64,000 nucleotides of DNA from JBQTIU01 sp052387815 (lineage in GTDB: Bacteria > Pseudomonadota > Alphaproteobacteria > CACIAM-22H2), in contig JBQTIU010000024.1 in assembly GCA_052387815.1 (NCBI GenBank), forward strand, positions 1 to 64,000, read 5' to 3'. Shown in pieces: positions 51,050-59,428 of this stretch; positions within the stretch are counted from its first letter, which is position 1; each line of letters begins with the position of its first letter. A program made the position numbers and the translations under genes. The notes below the pieces were generated by a model. That model saw only the letters and a list, made by a program, of their open reading frames with translations, had not been told where the DNA came from and searched no databases.

Positions 51050-51584
51050 GGGTCGCCTTGAAGGTCCTGAAATCGGGGTACGCCGCGTGCGCCGCCGAGA
51101 CGAGCGGCCTGGCCTCGGGGGCGAGCGGCCAGTCGATGGCGAGGGTCGGATCGTTCCAGGCGATGCCGGCGCCCGAGGCGGCGGCATAGATGTTGTCGGC
51201 GGTGATCGCCAGGGCGGCGCCGTCGGTGAGCGACAAGGTCCCGTTGGCGAAGCCGCGCGGCACGAACAGCGCCCGCGGGCTATCGGCCGACAGCTCGAAG
51301 CCCTGCCAGGCGCCGAACCGCCCGTCGCGGCGCAGATCGACGACGACCCAGAACGTTCGCCCGCTCAAGGGCACGATCAGCTTCGCCTCGACATGGGGTG
51401 GCAACTGGACGTAGAGCCCCCTAAGCGTATTGGCCCGCGCCGTCCATTGGTAGATGCATTGCCGGACGCCCAAGTCGATGCCGGCCGGCGCCAGTTCCTC
51501 GGCATCGAAGGTGTGCACGAGCCATCCCCGCTCGTCGCGGAAGGGATCGAGCGGGACGAGCCGGGCGTGGTCGGGGCGGGTCAT
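51036..51584 (-). CDS. RmlC-like sugar epimerase/isomerase lacking the active-site His
   Basis: 182 residues from ATG 51584 (MTRPDHARLVPLD). The cupin fold of dTDP-4-keto-6-deoxyglucose 3,5-epimerases is clear: 'DERGWLVHTF', 'NTLRGLYVQ', 'ALFVPRGFANGTLSL' and 'GIAWNDPTLAIDWP'. The catalytic base His (normally LRGLHxQ) is Tyr58 here, whereas the tyrosine of 'ITADNIYAA' is retained. Standard double epimerisation is therefore doubtful; a single-centre epimerase or a ketoisomerase is possible. It directly precedes the E1 alpha/beta pair. Confidence 0.88.
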   Translation of the reverse strand: MTRPDHARLVPLDPFRDERGWLVHTFDAEELAPAGIDLGVRQCIYQWTARANTLRGLYVQLPPHVEAKLIVPLSGRTFWVVVDLRRDGRFGAWQGFELSADSPRALFVPRGFANGTLSLTDGAALAITADNIYAAASGAGIAWNDPTLAIDWPLAPEARPLVSAAHAAYPDFRTFKATHGGF

Positions 51585-51657
51585 GCGCATCCGGGCGCCG
51601 CAGAGCGGTCGAAGATCCGGAAACCGGGATCGGCGCACGGCATTGAGACCGCTTGCG

Positions 51658-52575
51658 TCATCGGGACGGCGCCAGCTCGAGATAATCGACGACCGTCTTG
51701 ACGCCCATTCCAAGATCGATGCGCGCACTCCAGCCGAGACGCGCGCGGGCCTTGTCGTCCGAGACCGGCCGGATGCTGGGGTTGTCGGGGTCGCGCTCGA
51801 TCACGCGCGGGCGCCGGCCGAGCAGCCCAGCAGCGGTATCGATCACCTCGCCGAGCGAGACCAGTCGGGGTCCCTGGATGTTGAAGACCTCGAATCCGGG
51901 CACCCCGAGCACTGCCAGCACCGCGCCGGCGACGTCCTCGACATGGATGAACCTTCGCGCGGTGGCGCGCGATCCGATCGTCACGGCGTCCTTGGTCGCG
52001 ACCTCATGGACCAGGGTGTCGACCGCCGACCAGTTGTCCCGGTGGGGTCCGTAGAGGATGCCGAAGCGCAACACGGTCGCCGGGCAGAAGCCCTGGGCGT
52101 GGCGCTGGCGCAAATTCGCTTCGCTGACCAGCTTGGAAAGCGCGTATTCGGAGGAAAGGCGCGCCGGGTCGATGGCGTCGGTCTCCTTGCGGGGCGCGTC
52201 CATGGGGAAGGAATCGTAGACCCATTCGCTCGACGCGAAGACGAACTGGCGAGCCCCGCGCGCCGCCGCCGCGTCCATGAGGGCGAGATTGCCGATGACG
52301 TTGACCTCGAAGCAGGCCCTCGCGCGGCCGCGGCATTCCGAATCGCGCGCCAGCGCCGCAAGATTGACCACGGCATCGACGCCTTCCGGTATGAGGTCGG
52401 CGATCCGCTGGTCCCTGATGTCGGCAACATGGCAGTCGGGGCGGCCGGTGGGCTTGAGATCGACGCCGCTCACCGCGATTCCGGCAGCATCGCACTGGGC
52501 GAGCAGGCGCCGGCCGACGAAGCTTGCGGCGCCGGCCACGAAGATGCGCTTGGGCTCGGCGGCGGTCCCGGTCAT
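51658..52575 (-). CDS. NAD-dependent sugar epimerase/dehydratase (SDR)
   Basis: 305 residues. 'RIFVAGAASFVGRRLLAQCD' is the cofactor site, 'FASSEWVYDSFP' carries the catalytic Ser, and YALSK the Tyr/Lys. 'RRFIHVEDVAGAVLAVL' and 'VFNIQGPRLVSLGEVI' are typical extended SDR features. It overlaps the next SDR gene upstream by 4 bp. The two may act successively on the same keto-sugar with the RmlC-like and E1 proteins. Confidence 0.87.
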   Translation of the reverse strand: MTGTAAEPKRIFVAGAASFVGRRLLAQCDAAGIAVSGVDLKPTGRPDCHVADIRDQRIADLIPEGVDAVVNLAALARDSECRGRARACFEVNVIGNLALMDAAAARGARQFVFASSEWVYDSFPMDAPRKETDAIDPARLSSEYALSKLVSEANLRQRHAQGFCPATVLRFGILYGPHRDNWSAVDTLVHEVATKDAVTIGSRATARRFIHVEDVAGAVLAVLGVPGFEVFNIQGPRLVSLGEVIDTAAGLLGRRPRVIERDPDNPSIRPVSDDKARARLGWSARIDLGMGVKTVVDYLELAPSR

Positions 52576-53492
52576 CGTCCCACCATCGCGCCGATTTCGC
52601 GCACGATCAGCTCCATCGATCCCTTCCTTGGCGCATAGCCGATCTTCGCCGCCGCGTCATGGCGGCTGATGGTCGCCGGCTTGACGAGATCGCGATCGGC
52701 GAAATCCGCCGCGCCCTCGATCCGGAATTCGAGCCCGTAGCGCTGGGCCAGCACTTCGATGACCTCGACCTTGGTGACCGGCGCGGCGCTGCAAATATCA
52801 TAGGCGTTGTTCGGCGCTCCGGCCGCGACCAAAAGCCGGATCAGGTGCGCGAGATCGTCGGCGCCGACAAAGTCGCGCACGAAATTGTGGGCCGAGGTCA
52901 GGAACCGTTGCCCGTTGACGAGGCAGTTGGCAAGTTCGGCGAGGAAGAACCCGCCGTCGAGATCGATCTGCCGGCTGAAATAGCCGAACACCCGGATGTC
53001 GGCAATCCTAAACTGCGACAGGGCGCGATGCCTCGCCTCGGCCACGAGCTTGGCGAGCGCGTAGACATGCCGCGGCCCCAGCCGATTGACCGGCAGGCGG
53101 GCTTCCGAGTCGGGTCCCGCCGCCTCGCCCTCGGCGAGGGAATAGATGGCCCCGGTGCTGAGGAAGACATAGATCGTCGCCGGGCGTCGCGCCACATAGT
53201 CGAGGACCAGATCGTCGACCTTAGCGGTCCAGCCCAAGAGCTCGGCGCCGGCCCTGTCGATCGCGCGCGGGTCGCCCGGGCCGGCGGCATTGATCACGAC
53301 CTCGCACTCGGCGCCCGCGAAGGCCGCGTAGGGGCCGACCTCGATCCCGCGCCGGTCGGCCAGGTTGGCGTCGAGGTAGGCCTCGATCGAGCGCGGGTTG
53401 CGGGCGAACAGGGACAGGCGCGCCTGGTCGCGGAACTCGCCGACCAGTCCCTTGGCGATGTGGCCCGAGGCGCCGAGGATGGCGATGGTTCG
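52572..53492 (-). CDS. NAD-dependent sugar epimerase/reductase (SDR)
   Basis: 306 residues from ATG 53492 (MRTIAILGASGHIAKGLVGE); an upstream in-frame start adds residues without similarity. Cofactor motif GASGHIAKG, 'VFLSTGAIYSLAEGE' and YALAK are visible. It is more divergent than its partner, with 'GPYAAFAGAECEVVINAAGPGDPRAI' in the middle. Overlap by ATGA with the following SDR. Reaction unknown; likely a 4-keto reductase or epimerase. Confidence 0.82.
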   Translation of the reverse strand, partial: RTIAILGASGHIAKGLVGEFRDQARLSLFARNPRSIEAYLDANLADRRGIEVGPYAAFAGAECEVVINAAGPGDPRAIDRAGAELLGWTAKVDDLVLDYVARRPATIYVFLSTGAIYSLAEGEAAGPDSEARLPVNRLGPRHVYALAKLVAEARHRALSQFRIADIRVFGYFSRQIDLDGGFFLAELANCLVNGQRFLTSAHNFVRDFVGADDLAHLIRLLVAAGAPNNAYDICSAAPVTKVEVIEVLAQRYGLEFRIEGAADFADRDLVKPATISRHDAAAKIGYAPRKGSMELIVREIGAMVGR

Positions 53493-53679
53493 CATCGGCT
53501 CGTTCGTGGCCGAGGGAGGCCGCCCTGGGGCGCTCACCCGCACGCGGCGCTATGCCTACGCCTTCGCGGCCGGCGAAAGCCGACGCTTGATCGACTGTCC
53601 ACTGCCCGGTCTTCCATCAAAAGTGGGCGGTTTCACGGGCAAAGTCGGCTGACCGCTCCTTGCACATACATCGCGTCCT
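53493..53679. other. Gap with no gene seen
   Basis: About 190 bp between the SDR gene and the CmcI-like gene. Both flanking genes are on the minus strand, so a promoter for the downstream block could lie here, but no clear -35/-10 pair was found. Confidence 0.4.
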
Positions 53680-54444
53680 TCAGCGAATGCGTCGCACAAA
53701 ACCACCCCGCCAATAAGTCACCCACCGGTCGACCTGACCCTCGTTAAACGCAAACGGCGGCTCTACGATCGCGAAGTCAGGGTTTAGCGCCACGAATGCC
53801 TCCGCCGCCGCTTTCGGATGGTTCCAACTCCAATCAGGTGCGGTTCGCGGGCCGCCCGCGACCAACTCTTTGATCCCGTCGGCAGCAATAATGTACGACC
53901 CAACGGAGACCAGGGAGGCATAAGCTTCGAGTTCGGCCAACACGTGATCCTTGGTGTGATTGCTGTCGAGGATGACCAGCACTTTTTCTCCGGGGGCAAC
54001 CAATCGGCAGACTCGATCGACTGTGGCTGGAGCAATCGAACTACCCTCAACCAATGTGATGAACGGGAACAACTCATGCGCTTGGATCGCGACGAGATTG
54101 TGCGGCCGAATCTCGATGTCGATGCCGATGACGCGACCACGTCCAATCAGCCGACAAAGGCTGGCATAGAACACCAGCGAGCCTCCGTGCGCGATTCCCG
54201 TCTCGACGATCACGTCGGGCTTGATCGAATAGACCACCTCCTGCATCCTGACCAGGTCCTCGGCAAGCTGAATGATCGGACGGCCGAGCCACGTGAAGCT
54301 ATACACGTGCTTAACGTCCCAGCCACAACGCAGCCACGCTTCTGACGCCAAAGCGAAGGCCTCCGGCGAGCTCATCGGATAGACGACTTCAGTACCGTCG
54401 CTTTCGACGATCACCACTGACCGCTCCGAGTCGATTTTGATCAC
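53680..54444 (-). CDS. CmcI-like (cephalosporin hydroxylase/rhamnosyl O-methyltransferase) protein
   Basis: 254 residues. 'KPDVIVETGIAHGGSLVFYASLC' is the SAM-binding loop of the CmcI group, followed by 'RVIGIDIEIRPHNL', 'LVEGSSIAP' and 'KVLVILDSNHTKDHVLAELE'. Despite the CmcI name, members in polysaccharide loci are mostly sugar O-methyltransferases. It stands apart, with gaps on both sides. Its base composition is distinctly less GC-rich than neighbouring genes, suggesting recent transfer. Confidence 0.88.
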   Translation of the reverse strand: MIKIDSERSVVIVESDGTEVVYPMSSPEAFALASEAWLRCGWDVKHVYSFTWLGRPIIQLAEDLVRMQEVVYSIKPDVIVETGIAHGGSLVFYASLCRLIGRGRVIGIDIEIRPHNLVAIQAHELFPFITLVEGSSIAPATVDRVCRLVAPGEKVLVILDSNHTKDHVLAELEAYASLVSVGSYIIAADGIKELVAGGPRTAPDWSWNHPKAAAEAFVALNPDFAIVEPPFAFNEGQVDRWVTYWRGGFVRRIR

Positions 54445-54589
54445 GGTTCTTCAACCTCTCTCGAAATGCGGCCACCAGAGATTCAAAGTCATCCAGGCGG
54501 CGCTTCGGACGGCGCCCAAACTCATCACGCAGCGGTCGGGCAGCGCGCTGCCCGCCAGCCAAAAATTAACCCGCTCGTGAATAATTCGG

Positions 54590-56497
54590 CTAGGCCTCGA
54601 ATACCAAATCTTCGTACCGGCGCTCGTCCCGCGGCGGCTGGCCGGGCAGGAGGCGCGGGATTTCCTTGCCCTTAAAGTCGCGGGTCCGCAAGTCGTCGAC
54701 CGCCAACCCGAACGCCTCGAGCCGTTCGCGCCAATAGTTCGAGCCGTCGAGCTTCGCCTGCAGCCGGTCGATGACGCCGGGCTCGATCGTGCCGTCGAGC
54801 TTGTGCTGCAGATAGCCGATGAAATACAAGGCCAGGCCGTGCTCGGGCGAGATGACGTCGCGAAGCGTGTTCAGGTTCTTGAGCTGCTGCTCGATCTTCG
54901 CCGGCCGGTCCTCGGAGAACAGGCGGTGAAAATTGAGGTGATAATTCATGTAGAACCAGATGTCGGTGATTTGCTGCGGCGTCGGCACCGCATCCATGGG
55001 GATGGCGCAAAACGCCTCTTCGAACCCGACGGTCGCCAGGCGCAGGCCGAGGTCGATCTCGTCCTGTTTGCCGTAGCCCCCGGCCATGAATCGCACTTCC
55101 GAGCTGCCGACGTTCTGGATGAGCCCCTGCTCGACCATCGAGTCGTAGATGGGCGTGTTGGGAAGTGGCTGGAGCGGCGTGATCCCGCACCAGTCGAGGT
55201 CCATGTGGCGCGCGACGTTGATGGTGTCGTTGATCATCGCCAGGGTCTCGCCCGGGAACCCGATCATCAGGAACACGCGGGAGTGGATCTGCTCGTAGCG
55301 CCGCAGGACCTCGGCCGCGGCGAGGAAGGTGCGCACCGTGCCCGGCTTCTTGATCTGCCGCAGGACCACCGGGTTTCCGGATTCCATCCCGATGTTGAGC
55401 GCGATGCAGCCGCTTTCGGCCATGGCGTGCACGATCTCATCGGTGCACGAGGCGGCGATCAGCCCGTTGGTCGCATCCCAGGTCATGCCCAGCCGGCGTT
55501 TGACCATGCCGTTGAACAGGGCGATCGCGCGGGCGTGGTCCTTCAACAGATCGTCGTCGAGCCAGACGAAATGGCCGATGCCGTGCTCGTTTTTCAACAA
55601 CTCGAGCTCGTCGAGCACCGAATCGACCGAACGCTGCCGGACCGCCTTGCCGTTGAAATTCCGTACGCTGCAGAAAGTGCACTGGGCACGGCAGCCGCGG
55701 TTCGAGAGCACGGTGGCAAAACGCGTGCCGGGCGGCTTGAAGCCGTGGAAATTGCCGATGACGCCGACCTTAGAGAGATCGCGGACGTTGAACAGATCGT
55801 AGGCCGGGATGACGTCAATTTCCCCGGCCGTGGGCTGGCACTGGGCAAGGAACCGGAACCGTTCCCGCCCATCGTCGAGGATCACCTGCCCGAGACCGGT
55901 CGGTCCGAGTTCGCCGCCGACCGCCCGGCAGAACAGCTTGATGGCGACATCGCCCTCCCGCAGGAAGGCGATCCGTGCCGCCTTGATGTCGTCGAGCACG
56001 CGCTCGACGTCGTTGTTCACATGCACCCCGCCGATGGCCACCGGGATGCCCGAAAGCGCCGCATGTTCGCACACGCGCTTCAACGAGGCGTGCGTCATGG
56101 TGAACATGCACGTCACGCCGATCAAATCCGGCTTGAAGCCCGCGATGGCGTCGTCCAGGGCCGCCTGCCAAGTGCGGTCGAAATCGAACTCCCGCTTCGA
56201 GGCGGCGGCGCGCGCCGCCTTCAGGACCTCGTCGTTCAGGTTGACGATCTTGGGCTCGACGCCGATCGCGCGCAGGTGCTGCGCCAGCACGCCCAAGCCA
56301 TAGGGCGGATAGTTGGGATAGCGCTTGCGCCGTGCCGTCGCAAAGCGGAACAGGCCGGACTCGCCGTCGGGCGGGTTGACCAACAGGACGCGCTCGATCT
56401 TGCCGCGCGGGAAATGGCGAGCGAAAAAGGCCTCCACCGCCGCCGCGTCGTGCGGCACCGACAAGGGATCGACGGCAACCGATGCGCACCCGCTCAT
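54590..56497 (-). CDS. B12-binding-domain radical SAM protein
   Basis: 635 residues from ATG 56497 (MSGCASVAVDPLSVPHD); an ATG at 56572 is possible. A cobalamin-binding-like Rossmann domain occupies residues ~35-200 ('RVLLVNPPDGESG', 'YPPYGLGVLAQHL', 'PDLIGVTCMFTMTH', 'VAIGGVHVN'). The radical SAM cluster cysteines are C269, C273 and C276 (CRAQCTFC). 'LIASCTDEIVHAMAESGCIALNIGMESG' and 'HSRVFLMIGFPGET' follow. This class performs methylations and other radical rearrangements. In this island it may C-methylate or deoxygenate a sugar or modify a lipid; it is not an ordinary O-antigen gene. Confidence 0.9.
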   Translation of the reverse strand: MSGCASVAVDPLSVPHDAAAVEAFFARHFPRGKIERVLLVNPPDGESGLFRFATARRKRYPNYPPYGLGVLAQHLRAIGVEPKIVNLNDEVLKAARAAASKREFDFDRTWQAALDDAIAGFKPDLIGVTCMFTMTHASLKRVCEHAALSGIPVAIGGVHVNNDVERVLDDIKAARIAFLREGDVAIKLFCRAVGGELGPTGLGQVILDDGRERFRFLAQCQPTAGEIDVIPAYDLFNVRDLSKVGVIGNFHGFKPPGTRFATVLSNRGCRAQCTFCSVRNFNGKAVRQRSVDSVLDELELLKNEHGIGHFVWLDDDLLKDHARAIALFNGMVKRRLGMTWDATNGLIAASCTDEIVHAMAESGCIALNIGMESGNPVVLRQIKKPGTVRTFLAAAEVLRRYEQIHSRVFLMIGFPGETLAMINDTINVARHMDLDWCGITPLQPLPNTPIYDSMVEQGLIQNVGSSEVRFMAGGYGKQDEIDLGLRLATVGFEEAFCAIPMDAVPTPQQITDIWFYMNYHLNFHRLFSEDRPAKIEQQLKNLNTLRDVISPEHGLALYFIGYLQHKLDGTIEPGVIDRLQAKLDGSNYWRERLEAFGLAVDDLRTRDFKGKEIPRLLPGQPPRDERRYEDLVFEA

Positions 56498-56733
56498 GAT
56501 CCGGAACCCCGAGTCATTCGCTGTTGTCGTCCTTGGGCCGACCCGCCCGTTTGCCGCGCCTTCGGCCGTCACCCCGATCTCTTGGGAATAGTACGGCGAA
56601 CCGCCCGGCGGAACAAGCGATTACCCGAATGGAGCGTCCACATATCCAAGAACATACCTAGAAATGGCTATATTCGAACACCGACTTGCCCGCTGTTGCC
56701 AATACCTTTCCGGGCCACCCGGCGAGGGCCCGC
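56498..56733. other. Gap with no gene seen
   Basis: 236 bp between the radical SAM and C-methyltransferase-like genes. The middle part (about 56620-56690) is AT-rich compared with the island and might hold a minus-strand promoter for the radical SAM gene, but no consensus pair was convincing. Confidence 0.4.
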
Positions 56734-57957
56734 TCAAATCTCCCGCACGTCGGGGACCGGCACCAGGAAGCGCCCGCCTCGGCGCCGGTACTCCGCCTGC
56801 TGGGCGACGATCTCCTCGGCGAAGTTCCAGGCCAGGATCAAGAGGTAATCCGGCCGGTCGGCGAGCAATCGATCGGGCGCCACGACCTCGATATGGGTGC
56901 CGGGGGTCAACCGGCCCTGCTTCAACGGGTTGCGGTCGGCGATATAGTCGATGTCCGCCGGCCCCAGCTCGAGAAAGCTTAGCAGGGTGTTGCCCTTGGC
57001 CGGCGCCCCGTAGCCCGCGACCCGGCCGCCGGCCCGGCGGATGCGTTCGAGCCGCGCCCTCAGGTTCGATTTGTTGGCAAGGATGCGCTGGGCGAAGCCC
57101 CGGTAGGTCCCGATGTCGCGCAGGCCGCGGCGCTCTTCCATGGCGAGCAGCGCGGCCACCCCCGGATCAGGCCTCGCCCGTCCCTGGCGCCGTATCCATG
57201 CCCTGAGCTGGCCGTGATGGATCGCCAAGCGCTCGACGGCGACGATCTCGAAGCCGTGGAGCTGGAACAAACGCTGCATGGGCCCGAGCGACCAATACGA
57301 CACGTGCTCGTGGTAAATGGTGTCGAACGCCAACATGTCGAGGAGGTCCGTGAGGTAATGCGCCTCGAGCACCACCACGCCGTCGGGAGCGAGCGCGAGA
57401 TCGATGCCGTCGAGGAACCCGTGCAGGTCGGGGATGTGGGGAAAGGTGTTGGTGAACGCGAACACCCGGACCGGGCCGTGGTCGTCGCGGATGCGGCGCG
57501 CCGTCTCGGGGTTGAAGAACGCGGTCATGACCTCGATGCCGTTCAAGCGGGCGAACGGCGCGAGATTGGCGGCCGGATCCACCCCCAGCGTGCGCGCCGG
57601 GCACGCCCGGCGAAAGCCGTCGAGCAGCGTGCCGTCGTTGCAGCCGATATCGACGACCAAATCGCCGGGCCCAAGCGGGATTCGCTCGGCGGCCGCGCCG
57701 GCGAGAGAGCGCAGATGCTGGGTGAGCGTGTCGGATGCCGACGACACGTAGAGGTAGTCCTCGAACATGGCCGCGGGCGGGACACGCTCGGTCAACTGGA
57801 CGTGGCCGCAATCATGGCAGTACCCGATCCTGAGCGGGAATTTCGGCTCCGCGGCGGCGGCCAGCTCGGCGGCGGTCACGAACTTGTTCGCCAACGCCAT
57901 CGGCCCCAAGTCGAGGAACGTCTCGACGGTGGCGGAACGGCATACGATGCAGCTCAT
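56734..57957 (-). CDS. Nucleotide-sugar C-methyltransferase-like protein (TylC3/NovU type)
   Basis: 407 residues. An N-terminal zinc-binding part has C3, C6, C47 and C50. The SAM site is 'VVDIGCNDGTLLDGF' (about 101-115), and 'IYHEHVSYWSLGPMQRLF' carries the catalytic EH/Y region of NDP-4-ketosugar C-methyltransferases. The C-terminal domain 'GRVAGYGAPAKGNTLLSFLELG' is also family-specific. It would methylate C3 or C5 next to a 4-keto group. Its neighbours suggest a GDP-heptose or CDP-sugar substrate. Confidence 0.9.
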   Translation of the reverse strand: MSCIVCRSATVETFLDLGPMALANKFVTAAELAAAAEPKFPLRIGYCHDCGHVQLTERVPPAAMFEDYLYVSSASDTLTQHLRSLAGAAAERIPLGPGDLVVDIGCNDGTLLDGFRRACPARTLGVDPAANLAPFARLNGIEVMTAFFNPETARRIRDDHGPVRVFAFTNTFPHIPDLHGFLDGIDLALAPDGVVVLEAHYLTDLLDMLAFDTIYHEHVSYWSLGPMQRLFQLHGFEIVAVERLAIHHGQLRAWIRRQGRARPDPGVAALLAMEERRGLRDIGTYRGFAQRILANKSNLRARLERIRRAGGRVAGYGAPAKGNTLLSFLELGPADIDYIADRNPLKQGRLTPGTHIEVVAPDRLLADRPDYLLILAWNFAEEIVAQQAEYRRRGGRFLVPVPDVREI

Positions 57958-57974
57958 CGCCGGTGCTCGCCCCC

Positions 57975-58976
57975 CTACTCGACGACCGCGTTGATCACCC
58001 GCACGCCTTGCGGCTCATAGCCGACCGCGAGCTCGAGGAGCTCGCCGAGCGAGCGCCGGATCGGGGCGTGGCGCTCCGGGGCCGCGATGAACATCAGGAA
58101 GCCGCCCCCGCCCGCCCCGCAAATCTTGCCGCCATAGGCCCCGGCCGCCATCGCGCGGGCGTACCAGTCGTCGATGCGGTCGTTGGTGATGGTCGAGGCG
58201 AGGCCGCGCTTGATCTCCCAGCCCCGGCCGAGCGCGGCGCCGAAGGCGGCCGGATCGAAGTCGCCGTTCAAGAGGTTGCGCAGCTCGTGCGCCTGGTCGC
58301 GCAGGCTCGCCAGGCGGTCGAAGTTGCGAGGCACGCCCTGCTTCTGCTCGTCGAGAATCTCGCCGGCATCGCGCTCGATCCCGGTCCAGAATACCAGCAC
58401 GTAGTCGAACAGGCGCTCCATCTGGGAGGCGGGCAGCGGCAGCGGCTCGATCGCCACCTGGTCGTTCGGGTAGAACAAGATCAGGTTGAGGCCGCCGAAG
58501 GCGGCGGCGAAATGGTCCTGCTTGCCGATCGGGCGGCCGAGCAGGGTCATCTCGACGTGGGCGGCCTCCTTGGCGATCTCGGCGCTCGAGACGCGCTCGT
58601 TGCGCATGACGTGCAGCGCCTGCAAGAGGCCGACGGCGAAGCTGCTCGACGAGCCGAGGCCGGAGCTCGCCGGCACGTCGCCGATCGTCGCGATATAGAG
58701 CGGCGGGTCGACCGACACCAGCCGCAGGCATTCGCGCGCGATGCTGTTCTTGATGTCGTCGAGCCGGTCGACGTTCTCGGACTCCGAATAGTTGAGCCGG
58801 TAGCGGCGATTGAACAGCTCGCTCACCCGCTTCACGGTTACGAACACGCGCTTGTCGATCGCCGTGCTCAACACGGCGCCGGTCTCGCGGCGATAGAAGT
58901 CGGGCAGGTCGGTGCCGCCGCCGGCGAAGCTCAAGCGCAACGGGGCGCAGGTGGTGACGTAGTTGACGACCGGCAT
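57975..58976 (-). CDS. hddA: D-glycero-D-manno-heptose 7-phosphate kinase (GHMP family)
   Basis: 333 residues. 'APLRLSFAGGGTDLPDFY' is the GHMP N-terminus, 'GDVPASSGLGSSSSFAVGLLQ' the ATP-binding loop, and 'GAYGGKICGAGGGGFLMF' the C-terminal motif. It phosphorylates heptose-7-phosphate at O1 (alpha). The adjacent GmhA and HddC-GmhB fusion supply the other steps to GDP-D-glycero-alpha-D-manno-heptose. Confidence 0.94.
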   Translation of the reverse strand: MPVVNYVTTCAPLRLSFAGGGTDLPDFYRRETGAVLSTAIDKRVFVTVKRVSELFNRRYRLNYSESENVDRLDDIKNSIARECLRLVSVDPPLYIATIGDVPASSGLGSSSSFAVGLLQALHVMRNERVSSAEIAKEAAHVEMTLLGRPIGKQDHFAAAFGGLNLILFYPNDQVAIEPLPLPASQMERLFDYVLVFWTGIERDAGEILDEQKQGVPRNFDRLASLRDQAHELRNLLNGDFDPAAFGAALGRGWEIKRGLASTITNDRIDDWYARAMAAGAYGGKICGAGGGGFLMFIAAPERHAPIRRSLGELLELAVGYEPQGVRVINAVVE

Positions 58977-58978
58977 GC

Positions 58979-59428
58979 TCAGCCGTGCCTTACCGACCAG
59001 TCATAGGGGATGTCGTTCTTGAACGGGTCGATATAGATGAGCTCCTCGCGATCGTAGGGCAGGGTCGCGCAGTTGGCGAGGATCGCCATCTTGTCGCCGT
59101 ACGCCTTGTAACCGTTGGTGATGCCGGGCGGGATCTGGACCAGGCAGTAATTGTGCTCGCCGATGAACAGCTCGACGAGCGCGTTGCGGGTGGGCGAAGC
59201 CTCGCGTCCGTCGAACAGCACCAGCTTGATCATGCCGGCGATGCAGCAGTTGTTGAGCGTCATCCGCTTGTGGATGTGCCAGGCCTTCACCACCCCGGGA
59301 TAGCCGCACGAGAAATAGATCTCCCCGAACTCGAGGAAGTGCGGGTCGGTGCGCTTGAGCATGTGCATGACCATGCCCCGCTCGTCGGGGATCCTGGGCA
59401 AGGGAATGACCTTCACGCCGTCGATCAT
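58979..59428 (-). CDS. RmlC-like nucleotide-sugar 3,5-epimerase (short cupin)
   Basis: 149 residues from ATG 59428, overlapping the dehydratase stop by ATGA. 'GYPGVVKAWHIHKRMTLNNCC' holds the likely base His, and 'IPPGITNGYKAYGDKMAIL' and 'YDREELIYIDPF' match the RmlC/MlghB group. Next to a GMD-like dehydratase it probably epimerises C3/C5 of a GDP-4-keto-6-deoxy-heptose, as in Campylobacter heptose-modification loci. Unlike the other RmlC-like protein of this island it keeps its histidine. Confidence 0.87.
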   Translation of the reverse strand: MIDGVKVIPLPRIPDERGMVMHMLKRTDPHFLEFGEIYFSCGYPGVVKAWHIHKRMTLNNCCIAGMIKLVLFDGREASPTRNALVELFIGEHNYCLVQIPPGITNGYKAYGDKMAILANCATLPYDREELIYIDPFKNDIPYDWSVRHG

